DNA of 64,000 nucleotides from Tieghemiomyces parasiticus. Its lineage: Eukaryota > Kickxellomycota > Dimargaritomycetes > Dimargaritales > Dimargaritaceae. The translations under genes were made by a program, and so were the position numbers. The DNA lies in NCBI GenBank assembly GCA_027575765.1, contig JANBPT010000102.1, positions 1 through 64,000 of the forward strand, given 5' to 3'. Position 1 is the first letter of the stretch. Each line of letters starts with the position of its first letter. Below are positions 1 to 12,762 of this stretch, one piece after another. The notes under the pieces were generated by a model, which saw nothing but the letters and a program-made list of their open reading frames with translations, ran no database searches and had not been told where the DNA came from.

Positions 1-32
1 ACAGAGTCATAGTCCTTGACGACCTGCGTCAA

Positions 33-1428
33 CTAGGCGTCAGTGCGCCATTGGATATGGTCGTCCTCGAAATTAGAATATGAGTCGAACTCGTTGGCCA
101 GGCCGTTTTCGTGGCGCGGCTCGAATGTGGTGATACGGGCACCCAGCAGTTTACCCACCAACTCCTGCATGATGTGGCCTGGACGTGGAACAGTCGACAG
201 ATGGGTAGAGATACCCCGTGTGTATGAAACGTAGCGGATTATGGCGCATTAGAACCCAGCTGCCAGCTCTGTGTCACGTAATATTTGATGGTTGCGGCCG
301 GTGTAATGATTCAGGCCCAGTGACTTACCAGTGCACACCAATATCTTGCAGTCAGGGGCCGCCAGGTATCGTACGGTCAGGGCCGTCTTGGTAAGGCAGT
401 CCTCCTCGAGGTAGGGCGGATCGATGGCGATATACTTCATTTTGCCCTTGAGCGACTCGCGGTTAGCAAACTCGAGCGGCGTCTTGTAGTCGTACTTGAC
501 GAACCGGTCGCCGTAAATGTTGAACCGCGTGTCGTACTCGAAGAGGTAGGCGTCAGTCGGCGTGTCCTCAATGGCCTAGGGATGGCGGCATGTGAGAAGG
601 CAGGTAAGAGGGGGTGGAGGGTGGTCAGAAAGGCGGCGGATTAACTTGGAGTTAACGAGTGCACCCGTGCGCGGAGACCGCAACCGGGCTTAAAGGACAC
701 CAACACTGTAGCATACCTTTAACTTGACGTAGGTGGAAGGTGCGCTGATCAAAGCCACGGGCCCATCAGTGGCGTACCGAATGGCCTGGCGAGCCATGAA
801 CTCGGCTGTTTCAGCCGTGTACTAGAAGTAGTGGGTACCGGGTATAGAGAAAGGAAGGAGAAACAAAGTAAGGATGTTAGGGCAAGGGTTCGTCGCCATC
901 GGCAGCCTTCTACCGGTCGACTTGGTGAAGGCATACCGTTCAACCCAGAGAGACCAGTAACAAATCATGAGACAAATAATGGATTTGACCAAAGCGAAAA
1001 ATGCTAAACTTACCCAGAACTGACTCAACTGCAGCGTCGAAAGTTTGCGCCACAGTAGGCAGACGAGGGGAGGTGAACAAATCAAGCGACGCTAGTGGTG
1101 AGTGCGGAAGTGAGGAAGACTAGTGCAGTGGAATTGCTCGTATAGCCTAGGCGCACGGGCCTCTCCTAGTTATTGACTTCCCGTCGGAACATTTTAGTAG
1201 CCATGCGAAAAAACCTCCCATTGCCTAATATCCGTGCTCCAAACCTACCTTCCAGTCCTCGGTAAAGACCTCCATGGACACGTCCTTGGGCCGTTCGATA
1301 AAGTCAGCGTCGGCCTGGCTGTACAGGCTCTGAAAGCGCTCAGCACTCTCATGCTGCTCCAGCATAAACTCCTGGAGGGCGGCCAGGGCGGAACCTGAAA
1401 GCTGAATAGACCCTTCGTCGTCGCTCAT
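33..1428 (-). CDS. EFM5: EEF1A lysine methyltransferase (EFM5/EEF1AKMT1 family), five exons
   Basis: Class I SAM-dependent methyltransferase that modifies a lysine of translation elongation factor 1A in the cytosol (family knowledge). Exons on the minus strand are 1249-1428, 1014-1028, 717-821, 329-575 and 33-178. All four introns have GT-AG ends and the splice phases fit, giving 230 residues (human homologue about 214). The N-terminal LSGSALAALQEF block, LSQFW just after the first exon, YDTRF, the catalytic-type DPPY at residues 152-155, ILVCTG, and the late EPRHENGLANEF block all match the family in order. The LSQFW block is encoded by a 15-nt microexon. The ATG at 1428 gives the usual MSDDEG-type start; an in-frame ATG at 1449 would add seven residues. 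Identification is firm and the exon boundaries are inferred by eye. Confidence 0.9.
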
Positions 1429-3557
1429 AGTTGCGATTAGCGGTGGCACGGTAAATGAGGCTAGGAGGTGGAGGGGAAGCGGATGCGAGGTACGAAGGAG
1501 CTACAACCTGGGCAAATGCCACAAAGCGGTCGTTACAGCGAGCAAAGGAAGGCAAATAGCCGAGCTAATTAAAAAAGCGAAGTAAAGAGGAAGAGGGGGA
1601 CTTATCAGGACACTCCGGGGGGAAAAAAAATACCTATACATGTATATATAGTGTCACCTGGGGAAAATGGTGTGCAGTGAAGTGGGGGGGGCCATCAGTT
1701 TCCACCTCCAGCGGTGTCGTGGAGAGACCGCCCATGCGACCACACACCTTTACTCAATCCTCCCACTGGCCTCTCTGGTAATAGGACAAGCATGCCGATT
1801 TAGGCCAAGTGGTGGGTCATGATCCACAATTGAATCACGTGACGTTATGACCCGTCCGAAATGCAGGTTTTGTAACCCGGCGAAACCTAAACGGGGTTTT
1901 GGTTGAGTTGTAGGGCCATCGACTAGAAAGGTCAGGGGGGTAGATCTACGGTGTCAGTAACCGGACACAGGATGTGGCCTTGTGGTGAGGGTTTCTAAGC
2001 GCATCGCGGCTCCACAGACCTAGGTAAGCAGTCCTCGCATACATCTTCGTGCCCTGTGATCCCGGCGGGTGTCGACAACGCGGGCGTAGGGACCCCAGCG
2101 CTTGGTATTTACTATATTCGTTACCCCCTCATCTCGCCGTTGTCGTCACCCAATCGCCCCGCTTTGTACCCCAGGGAAAGACAGGATGAGGAGGCCCATC
2201 ATAGTCCTTCAGCTGGGTCCTGCCGTACGTGCTGCAGTTGGTTGGCTCTCGATAGCTACTATTCACAGTAGACTCGCGCCGCCAAAGAAATGGACCCTAG
2301 ATCGGAGAGAACATATCCAAATACCAACTCCCCATGCCCGCTTCCAATTCGCACTGTATACAAGCGGTATGGAGAGAGTATACTGGCTCGCACTCCATAC
2401 ATGCCACCGTGACCTGCGCCCCCCTGCCCCTGTTCCCCACAAGAAGCGGGTTAGGGATAGAAGATCGGCCTCAATATCGTACATCCCAGTCCCCGCTAGG
2501 GCTTGGATGGCACCCGTTGGTAGTGAAGCCTATCAAGGGGTCTTGTAGGGACCCATGGGTCGAGCCATACATGCTGGCAAAAGTTGGTCTGCGGGCTACC
2601 ATGCCCAGGACCATAGCGTCTGGAGGGCGCGGACCTGAATTAAGTATGCACACTAGTCCTGGAGACGCAGTTTTATTGGTGCGATGAGGAGGGCTGTCGT
2701 CCGCCATGGATCGCACATGACCTCATTTGCTCGCTGCACCTCCGCCATCATTAATCATAGACCCTTCCCTTTTTAGCATGCCCTGTTCGATCCTTCCGCC
2801 GCAGCGGCCCAAGGACAGTGGCGGGGGAGTACCTTACCTCCGAGGCCTGTGAGTGGCACGGGGCCAAGGCTGTACCCATAGCCATGGGGCCTATAAGCTG
2901 TGGTGATTGTGGGAGGGAGGGTGACGCGCGCGCTTGCGTCGATGCAGTGAAAGGAGGAGGGGCATGGATCGCCCTATATGCGCAAACGCCAGGGCTTGTA
3001 GGCCAAATTGTCTCACCTCGCCCCACCTTTCCCCGCCGGCGTTCTTTCTCACACAGACGGGAAGGGGGAAGGTGTAGCCCTCCCCCCATTCTGACCCCCG
3101 CTTCCCCATCGGGAGCCCTATGACGAACCTCCCACACACACGCACACCGACACCCCGCCGAACCGCCTAGGGCACTGAGGCTCAGGAGCCACCCTGTCAC
3201 GCCGCACCGCCAAGCAGTCCCAGCACCTCTCTATCGTTCCAAAGCCCCCTCCTCCTCTGTATGCTCCACCCGGCGGCCTTGGCACTGCCTTCTATAGCCC
3301 TCTTATACCTTAAACCTCTCTTGTCGACTGACCCCTTTCTTCCGTATACTCTCTACCATTCCCTCCACCAACCCATCCTATACAATTGCCAGTTTCGTTA
3401 TAGCTTCCCTTTGTAACTTGCATCTTACCCACAACCTTATCGCTTTAGTCACCTTCCTAACGCGTCGCGGCTTTCGGTCTCGTGTACGCACCGCTATCTA
3501 TATCCCACTTAACTCCCCCCTCTCTCTTTCTCTCCTCCCCGTTACACCCACCTCGCT
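1429..3557. other. Intergenic: divergent EFM5 / aspartic protease promoters
   Basis: No convincing gene. The short open frames here have no start context, recognisable domain or codon bias. An AT-rich patch at about 1620-1655 lies upstream of EFM5. From about 3130 to 3557 the plus strand is strongly pyrimidine-rich, as expected for the core promoter and leader of the protease gene that follows. Confidence 0.5.
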
Positions 3558-4999
<1,442 letters not shown>

Positions 5000-6961
5000 G
5001 CGCTAGTCTTACGCATTTCATTTGAAGCTGCGATTGGTTAGAACCGGCTCCCTGACGATTGGAGGGGGGTAATACGTAGATCAATATAACCGCGCTTCAC
5101 CCTGTACTGCTCTTTTTTTTATGCACTATTATTTTGCTACCATAACGTACCTCTCTTTCCTTAAATCTTCTTGCGTTCGGCCTAGCTGCGCTGTCGGCAT
5201 TTTGGCTGTACAGGGCTAACCTGGCCAAATAAACAACCGTACCATGTACCAAAGACAATCCTATTTAGGAGTCGCATCCGTTATTTGTCATACTGCTGTG
5301 TATATACGCAAAAATCGGCGGTTACCGGTAAACTACCCTCCAAGATTGTCCTTGGCTAACGCAACGCTGATTTTCAAACTCCACGGGGGTTGGTTAGGGG
5401 GGGTCTTGCAGAACTCCTGATTCAAGGCCGTTTCCGTGTGCCTTGGCGAATACGTATTCTTCATTTGGGACATTATTCCTGGTGACAGGAATCGACAGAG
5501 AAATCATCAAGATAAATCCAGGTTGCGCTGCCAGTGACGAAAACGTACAGTAGCGTTGGCATTTACCCTGTCGAAATTCAGAAAATCAGCTACGAAATCA
5601 GTTAGGTGGTGGTGATTCCCCGGTCACCAGTTGGGTGTTTCGGAGGATCAACGAATAGAGTAGCTGTGTAGCTCTAATCCATCGTGTAGGACTATATCCG
5701 TGGTGGCGAGGACTATGTATTGGGTGCATATCAGTTGTCTACTAGTTGGTCGGGCCCGTTCCTCCAACAAGGGATGAACTATGGTCGAATCAAGTTTACC
5801 AACGTAGCCACATTTGCAGTCACGCCAGTGACCAAAGTCGAAGTAGCCGTGACTGGTAACAAAGCGGCTGGACCATCTGTTGAAGGTTGAGTGGCTAGGG
5901 GCCACAAAGTTCAGGTTGATGGCGAGTCTGGACCTGGATATCCTTGGCCATAGCGTCAGGGGATCATAGATTCGATATGGAAACATATCCGCCATACTCC
6001 ACAAACGTAGGCAGTGTTGAGTTTAGACCTTTAGAGGTAGGCATGGCGGATAGTTATTAGTCAAAATTGCGATGCAAAATATTTGTATTCCATCATGGTT
6101 TGGACCCAATGACGCACCATATGATATAACCTGGGCGTGTCGAGGAGGGGGGGGGTTAATAAAAAGTAGTATGAAACTTGAGTGTTATTCATTGGGATGA
6201 AAGCCGTGTCATCCTTACTCGTATTATCTCAGAAAAAAATCCTAGGTATTTCCCCGAGGGGCACGCTAATCGCTTTTTTTTATTGGGGTTTCGACATTAG
6301 ATACTCGTCACCTAGGGCGCCCTACTCCCCCTCGCATAAGCTCTCCTATGTAGGTCTCAAGGGAGATACCTACGATTCGCTTTGCGTTACGGCTACTTTG
6401 CACAAGGAGGAGGGAGGGGGTTGTTGGCCATCCACAGGTAGGCTTCGACCAAGCCACTTGCCCTCCGCCGTTACTGGGCCTGGGCTATCACGCGTCTTAA
6501 CCTTGACGGGCCGCATTGATGCGCCACTCGCGTGCTCTCGCTGGCCGTTCCACCGTTCACGAAGGGTCGTAACATACACACAGGTCTATTACCTGCTCCA
6601 CGCGCCCAGTTACGCGAGAGCCCAGCTTGCCCATCCCCTCTCGCCTTGACCGTCGCCCGCTTCCCTTCCCTTCCCTTCCTTCCCCCCCCGCCGGTGTCCA
6701 TTGCCACGTCCCAAAGAAGGGGGAGCCTCTTACAACCCATTCTACTGAATCCCACGTTAGCCTCTCCTCTCGGATCCTTCGCACTCACCTTGCATAACTG
6801 ACTCGCCGCCGCCCACCCCACTTTTCGCTAGCAACGCACATTCCCGTGCCTCCACCCGACTCCTTCTCCGGAATCCAACGCATTCGATCCACCTTACCTT
6901 GTTAGTTAGCTCGTACAATACCCTATTTGCCCACAGTTTAGTCGCACCTCAACCAGTCGAC
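5000..6961. other. Intergenic: protease 3' region and ARP8 promoter
   Basis: No supported gene. The first part is AT-richer 3' flank. From about 6590 to 6960 the plus strand becomes pyrimidine-rich, with runs of CCCTT and C, like the leaders of other genes in this window. Confidence 0.5.
5228..5233 (+). terminator. Candidate polyadenylation signal AATAAA
   Basis: An exact AATAAA hexamer lies 229 nt downstream of the protease stop codon, after T-rich stretches. It is plausible as the 3'-end signal of that gene. No transcript evidence is available. Confidence 0.35.
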
Positions 6962-9900
6962 ATGTCCGGCCTTGGTCTACCGCGCAAGCGCCGGTACTCA
7001 TGGCTACCTGAGCATCATCCGAGCGCCATATCCGCCATCTCAGTCGCTCAAGCGGAAGACGGTTCCATCGCGGCCGTTGCTGGCACCGCTGGCGGGAATT
7101 CTGACGCCGTGACACCCACGACGGTCCAGGGGGACGCCGAAGACCCAACCAGCGCGCCCATGCTACCGGGCGCCGGTACCATTGCCACCACCACACCCGC
7201 CGTCGCAGCTGCCTCCCCGGGTCCCACCTCCGTGGCCCCCAAAACCCGCCGCCGGAAACGCATGGACCCCGAGACCAAGGCTCTGCTCGGGATGAGAGAC
7301 GGGTCGCCCGCGCCTGAGGGCTCTACCAAGTCCAAGCGTGGAAGCGGCGGCAGGAATGAGGCCAGCAACGGCCGCGGGGCGATGTCGGCGGCGGCGGAGA
7401 TTGAGTACCGTCGCAAAGCTGAGCTCGACGCGTTCGCCCAAGAGCTCATGGATTCCAGCGGCGACGACCTACCCGTTTCCCTCGAGTCTCACCACCGGCG
7501 GCGGGAACTACAAAACCCGCCGTCGCCCCCCGACCAGAACGATACGCACGCCCAAGCTCTGGACCGGCCACTCACGGAGGAGGAACTCGAGGCGGCACGC
7601 GCCTTCATGACCCGGCTAAAGGAGGATCCCGAGGCCGTCCCGGAGGATGAACCCTATCTCAACGGCGACGCTGGTCCGTACCGCACCGAGCCAACCTACG
7701 GCCAGGACCCCTACGCTGCCTCGCCAGCCCGACCCCTTGGTCGCGACCCATACCGAGCCACTCCGGACGCTGATAGCCGGCACCACCTCGCTCAGCATGC
7801 CGACGCAGCCCTACTCGAATCTTTCCGCCAGGGTCCCCCGGCTCCGTCTTTACCGACCGCCACCGCCGCCCACGCCCGGCTCTCCGGGGGTACGAACGGG
7901 CGGAGCGGAGGTGGTGGATCGCGGTCGGCCACACCATCGGCCTCAGCCGCACAGCCCGTCACACGTGCCAGCCTCAGCAAATACGTGGAACCCAACCCGC
8001 AACTCAAATTCACTACTTTTCCCTCTTACACGTCCCTGGGTAATAAGGCCGCCACTTCGTATTATCTTAAAACCGAAAATACCTTTACGGGAATCCCCGG
8101 AACGGCAGCGGCCACGACCGTCGGCGAGACCACCACAACAGATGGGGCCCAGGATGGGTCCTCCCCCACCGGTGCCGCGGTGAAGGGCGGGACCATCGTA
8201 ATCCACCCGGGGTCGCGTTACCTGCGTATTGGTAAGTCTACCGATATCTATCCGCAGTCCATTCCGCATGTAGTGGCCCGCCGCATGCGCTGCCACGCTT
8301 CGACCCTGCGCCGGTTGCGCACTGAGCTCCTGGCCCCCGGTGGCGGCGCCGTCGTTCCAGTAACGACGACCGGCGACACCACAAGGGCTACGGACTTGCC
8401 CGCAGTCGACCCTGCGAATGGAAACGAGCGCAGTGAGGCCAAAACCGATGGTGAAGCCGATGCCGCGGAGGCAGGGACCACTACCCCAGACCCGGTGGCC
8501 GACGAACGGGAAACGGCCATCACCCACGTTCTGGAGCATATGGATGAGGAACTCAGGCAGCGGCTGAAGGACGCCAAGCGGCGGCCGGTGAGTAACGCCC
8601 TCAGCCAAGTGATCAGCTTCAATTCCAGAACCCAACCCGAGACGATCCTGGATCACAACGACCCCTACAAGGTCGAGTGGACCGACACCCAGGGAGGGCC
8701 ACCAGTGTACACCGGGACCGCTGCCCTGCGGATCCCCGAAGCCGTGCCCGCGGCGGCCCTCACCCGGGCCCAGCGGCGGCAGCTCTTCGATCCGGTAGCG
8801 ACGACCACCTCCGACGTCTCGGCGTCGGAAGTGGAGGAAGCGTACGTGACCCGGTGGCCCATCCACCGTGGTCAGTTTAACTGGGCCGATTATGACAGCC
8901 GCGAGGCCCTGCTTAACGACCTGGACGCTATCTGGACGGCTGCCATCGAGGCGGAATTGGGGGTGCCTCGGGCGCAATTTCGCCACTACGCGGCAGTCCT
9001 GGTGATTCCTGATCTGTACCACCGGCACCAGGTGCAAGACCTTGTCAACCTCCTCCTTAACCACATGGGCTTCCAGCGGCTTCTGATCCAACAGGAGTCG
9101 GTCTGCGTGACCTTCGGTGCCGGCATTTCGTCGGCCTGCATCGTGGATATTGGCGCCCAGAGTACCAGTGCGGTCTGCGTGGAGGACGGCTACTGTCTTC
9201 CAACCACCCGGGTGCAGGCCCAGTACGGCGGCGACGACCTGACGCGGGCCTTCGCGGTCATGCTGGAACGTCACGACTTCCCCTACGCCGAACTCAACCT
9301 CAACCGAGCCTACGACTGGTCCCTGCTGGACAGTCTCAAGGAGCAGTACCTCACGCTGAATGAGGTGGACATTACCGTCCAGGTCTACGACTTTGTGGCC
9401 CGCGTCCCGCACCGCAAGGCCCGCAAGTATCGGTTCAAGGTGTACGAGGAGCCTTATACCGCGGCCATGGCCTTATTTTACCCTCGTCTCCTACCCTTGC
9501 TTACCCCGTACCACCTGCCGACCGCTGATCCGGCCGACGAGCGGTCCGGGATTGTGTCTAACCATGATTACAGCGCCGAGGAGGAAGCCCCCAGTCTGGC
9601 GGAGACCCACAGTCACGGTCTCACACGATTCGGTAAGATCCCCATGATCCTGGTGCCCTCCACCCCTCCACCGGTTGCCACCGCGGAGGAAACCCCGGCG
9701 GTGGTGGCTCCCGGCGCCGAGGCCACGATGACCGATGTGACGGTCGCATCCACGGCGGCGGCTAACCCGGCGGCACCCAGCCAGGGCGTGACATCCCCCC
9801 GCGCGGCGACCCCGGCGGCCGCCCCGTCGGCGCCTGACGAGATTACGTGGCGGTCGCAATCCGACGAGCGGGCGCCCTACACGCTGCTTCCACTAGACCG

Positions 9901-10237
9901 GTTGGTCACCCACTGTATTTCGCACGCGGGACCCGAGGACCGGTGCAAACGGCACTACGCCAACATTATCCTGGTGGGCGGCGGCGGGGTGCTCATTCCC
10001 AACTTTGCCGCGTTCCTCCAGGACCGCCTGTACCGCACGCGACCCTCCCACCTCCAGGGCATCGAAAAGATTCAGGTCCTCCCGTCCCCGCGCGATATGG
10101 ACCCCCGGTTGCTCGCGTGGAAGGGCGCCGCCGTGCTGTCCAAACTCGAAATCGCCCAGGAACTGTCCGTGTCCGCTCGCGAGTGGAACGAGATTGGCGC
10201 CAAGTGTTTCAAGCAGCGGTTGCTCTTCTTTTGGTAG
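6962..10237 (+). CDS. ARP8: Actin-related protein 8 (INO80 chromatin-remodelling complex)
   Basis: Nuclear actin-related protein that, with Arp4 and actin, forms the nucleosome and linker-DNA binding module of INO80 (family knowledge). Single exon, 1,091 residues, compared with 881 in yeast. The start is the first ATG in frame (MSGLGLPRKRRYS); the frame opens slightly upstream but without an ATG. Residues 1 to about 400 are an Ala/Pro/Thr-rich disordered extension. The actin fold begins with IVIHPGSRYLRIG (about residue 413) and the Arp8 signature PHVVARR. It continues with VLVIPDLYHRHQVQDL (about 680), IVDIGAQSTSAVCVEDG, and ILVGGGGVLIPNF (about 1003), ending LLFFW. Two low-complexity inserts, at about residues 460-520 and 880-960, interrupt the fold and account for the extra length. 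Confidence 0.93.
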   Translation: MSGLGLPRKRRYSWLPEHHPSAISAISVAQAEDGSIAAVAGTAGGNSDAVTPTTVQGDAEDPTSAPMLPGAGTIATTTPAVAAASPGPTSVAPKTRRRKRMDPETKALLGMRDGSPAPEGSTKSKRGSGGRNEASNGRGAMSAAAEIEYRRKAELDAFAQELMDSSGDDLPVSLESHHRRRELQNPPSPPDQNDTHAQALDRPLTEEELEAARAFMTRLKEDPEAVPEDEPYLNGDAGPYRTEPTYGQDPYAASPARPLGRDPYRATPDADSRHHLAQHADAALLESFRQGPPAPSLPTATAAHARLSGGTNGRSGGGGSRSATPSASAAQPVTRASLSKYVEPNPQLKFTTFPSYTSLGNKAATSYYLKTENTFTGIPGTAAATTVGETTTTDGAQDGSSPTGAAVKGGTIVIHPGSRYLRIGKSTDIYPQSIPHVVARRMRCHASTLRRLRTELLAPGGGAVVPVTTTGDTTRATDLPAVDPANGNERSEAKTDGEADAAEAGTTTPDPVADERETAITHVLEHMDEELRQRLKDAKRRPVSNALSQVISFNSRTQPETILDHNDPYKVEWTDTQGGPPVYTGTAALRIPEAVPAAALTRAQRRQLFDPVATTTSDVSASEVEEAYVTRWPIHRGQFNWADYDSREALLNDLDAIWTAAIEAELGVPRAQFRHYAAVLVIPDLYHRHQVQDLVNLLLNHMGFQRLLIQQESVCVTFGAGISSACIVDIGAQSTSAVCVEDGYCLPTTRVQAQYGGDDLTRAFAVMLERHDFPYAELNLNRAYDWSLLDSLKEQYLTLNEVDITVQVYDFVARVPHRKARKYRFKVYEEPYTAAMALFYPRLLPLLTPYHLPTADPADERSGIVSNHDYSAEEEAPSLAETHSHGLTRFGKIPMILVPSTPPPVATAEETPAVVAPGAEATMTDVTVASTAAANPAAPSQGVTSPRAATPAAAPSAPDEITWRSQSDERAPYTLLPLDRLVTHCISHAGPEDRCKRHYANIILVGGGGVLIPNFAAFLQDRLYRTRPSHLQGIEKIQVLPSPRDMDPRLLAWKGAAVLSKLEIAQELSVSAREWNEIGAKCFKQRLLFFW

Positions 10238-10670
10238 CCATTGCTCTCCCCCCCCCCTCTCTCTCTTTCTCTCCTCTCCCTCCATTGCGGATTTAGGCAA
10301 GTTTCGAGGGTGTCGGAGTCTACCCGACTTTGATTACTCTTTAGTGGCTAAAGTCCACACACGTGCCGTGTTGTCCTCATCGTCGTTTGTTTTGTTGTTT
10401 AGCTGGATCGTCCCTTCAACCCCACCCACGTTCCCTTTGTGTAGCATACACGTCCGTAAATATATCTAGCATCGAAGGCTCCTTGTTTGTCACCACCTCG
10501 TTACCCTAATATATCGTTGGTCCCTATGGATACCATCTCCTGGTCACATCAAAGGCCACATAAAGTAAGCTATTTTAGCTAGGGTCGAGCGTGTACCTTC
10601 TATTTAGTTAAGCAAGAGTTCTCGTCACGTGTGGGCTTAGTGACTTTAGGATCATCAGGGTCAAAGTGTC
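10238..10670. other. Intergenic between convergent ARP8 and permease genes
   Basis: The 3' flanks of two convergent genes meet here. AT-rich segments such as the one near 10456-10470 could carry cleavage/polyadenylation signals for either gene. Nothing else seen. Confidence 0.4.
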
Positions 10671-12762
10671 TTAAAAGTCCATTCCGGATTCGACCGTTGG
10701 GCGGCCGGTGTGTTTTTTTGGTTGTTGAGACTCCGAAGAAGGCTGTGTCGAACTGCCTACCGTGTCAGACTCGTACGCCACAGCCTTGGCTTCGCTTCGG
10801 TGGCGGCGGCGGCGCATCATGAGGTCGAGGACCAGGGCAGTGATGAGGGCTATCGCAAGGATAATAGCGTTCCCAAGGTGACTGGCGATATAGCGCGGGG
10901 CCTCAGAACTCCGGTACATTTGGCCAGCGACGACCCCGCCGAACCCCCCTATCGACGAGGCCATGGCAGTAGCGATAGACCGTTCACCATCATGGCGGAT
11001 ATTGACCGCCAACCACGTGAAATTAATGGGGATGATGGCGGAGGGACCGAGGGTGGCTAGGAACAGGACTGCATACTCGCCCCCTTTGGAGGTGAGTACC
11101 GCGAGGAGGATGAACCCCACCATACCGACGGTGGCGGCCAGTCCAATATGAAAGCCGTGGCGGTGGGTACGGTCGGATGCGTAGGAATTGATGGTAAGAA
11201 AAATCCCGGCGAAGGCGTAGGGCGGGATAGTGAGCAGCTGGGCTTCAAGATTATCGAACCCGAGGTCGCGGATGATGGTCGACATGAGGAAACTAACAGA
11301 GTAGATCGACATGCTTACGGTGAAGACGAGGAGGCCGTGTAGGTAGGTACACGGATTCGTGAGGGCCAGGTGGAAGTTGTGGCGCGTGCCGGAACGGCGC
11401 TTGGCAACGGACGGTGGCGCTGGGTGACGGTCGAAGCTCTGGATGCTACCATGGTTGCTACTGGAGGCGGAATTGAGATCAGATTGGAGCATGGTGAGCT
11501 CGTTCTGTATACCAGGTGGGGCGGCGGCCGGGGTAATAATCGGGCGCGTCAGCTCCGTAGAATCATTACTGGCGGGGGCCGGGACGCGGACCATCTCGCC
11601 GAGCTGCCCTCGGATATCCTGCATGTACAACTCACGTTCCGTCTCGGTTAGCCACGTCGTCTGGGGGCTATCAGGTCGGTCGGGTAGGAAACAAATCATC
11701 ACGACCGCGAGGAGTACCGTGGGTATCCCCTCCAACAAAAACAGCCACCGCCAGGCCGACAGGTTCCGAACGCCGTCCATATAAGAGACGCCGTAGGCAA
11801 TTAGACCGCCGAGGGCCCCTGCCGCAGGTGGGGCCAAGTAAAATACCCCGAGACGGATACCCATGGCCTGTGGGTTGTACCAGAGCGTGAGATAATATAT
11901 GACCCCCGGAACGAAACCGGCCTCAGCGCACCCCAGGAGGAAACGGATCACCAGGACGCTAGTGGCGTTACTGCACGCAGCCATACAGGCGCAGAGCGCA
12001 CCCCAGACGAGGACGATGGACCCCAGCCATTTGGACGGCGAGGTAAGTTTGAGGGCCATGTTGGACGGGACCTCCAGCATGATATAGCCTGGAGACGGCA
12101 GAGCATGTGAGGGGAGGGGTAATGAAAAATGGCGTGAGCCTGACGTGACGTGCAATTACAGTTGGGGGGCGTCACGGGGTGTGGTGTATGCGCCGCCACC
12201 TTCTCCCTCATTGACCTAATGCCAGTAATTATTGGCAGCGAGATGCAAAGCACCGTTTTATGGTACTGCGGTATGGACAGGGAGGGTGGCAATGTCAAAC
12301 CTACCAAAGAAAAAGATTGACAATGCCCATGAGTACGCGGCCTGGTCCATCCCCAGGTCGGCTTGGAAGTGCATCAGCTTGGCGTTGCCTGGAATGGTCG
12401 ACATTATAGATACCATACGGGCGTGGGTGAGAGGTTAGATTGTTGGGATACTTGGTACCAGTATGTAGGGAAACAGGCAGGCCGTTCGATACCTCCACGC
12501 CGAAAATAGTCGGCAGTATTTGCAATGCATACTACTTGCCGATATTGGAGCGGTCCAGGAAGCTGAGCAGAAAGGTGATGGTGATGAGGGGCAGGATGCG
12601 CAGGTCGATACGGCGGCGTAGTTGATGGATTTGGGCCGTGATTTCAGCGGCCTCGTTGGGCAACCCAGCTTGCTGGCGATACTCAGTGACGGCCACAGGC
12701 TCGGCAAAGTTGGCGGTCAAGCCAGTCGGTTTGGCCGCGGCTGGCTCCTGTAGAACCGTCAT
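10671..12762 (-). CDS. MFS permease, anion:cation symporter (Dal5/allantoate-type) family
   Basis: Twelve-helix plasma-membrane transporter of the fungal ACS family, whose members import organic anions such as allantoate, nicotinate, pantothenate or biotin precursors. The substrate cannot be told from sequence. Exons 12540-12762, 12305-12388 and 10671-12088 give 574 residues. Family landmarks are FLDRSNIGNAK after helix 1, the helix 2-3 block EVPSN, the WRWLFLLEGIP segment, and the LPDRPDSP loop with WLTETER. The central cytosolic loop is long and Ser/Pro-rich, and the C-terminus is a basic then Ser/Gln-rich tail. Intron 1 begins with GCAAGT rather than GT; only that donor restores the conserved RSNIGNAK block. 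Intron 2 is GT-AG. Confidence 0.87.

Noticed and set aside
2751..3200. 149-residue minus-strand frame opposite the protease promoter
   Set aside because: Composition follows the pyrimidine-rich plus strand. No domain, promoter or codon bias.
7943..9412. 489-residue antisense frame inside ARP8
   Set aside because: Shadow of a strongly GC-biased coding strand; its sequence is low-information and lacks any domain.
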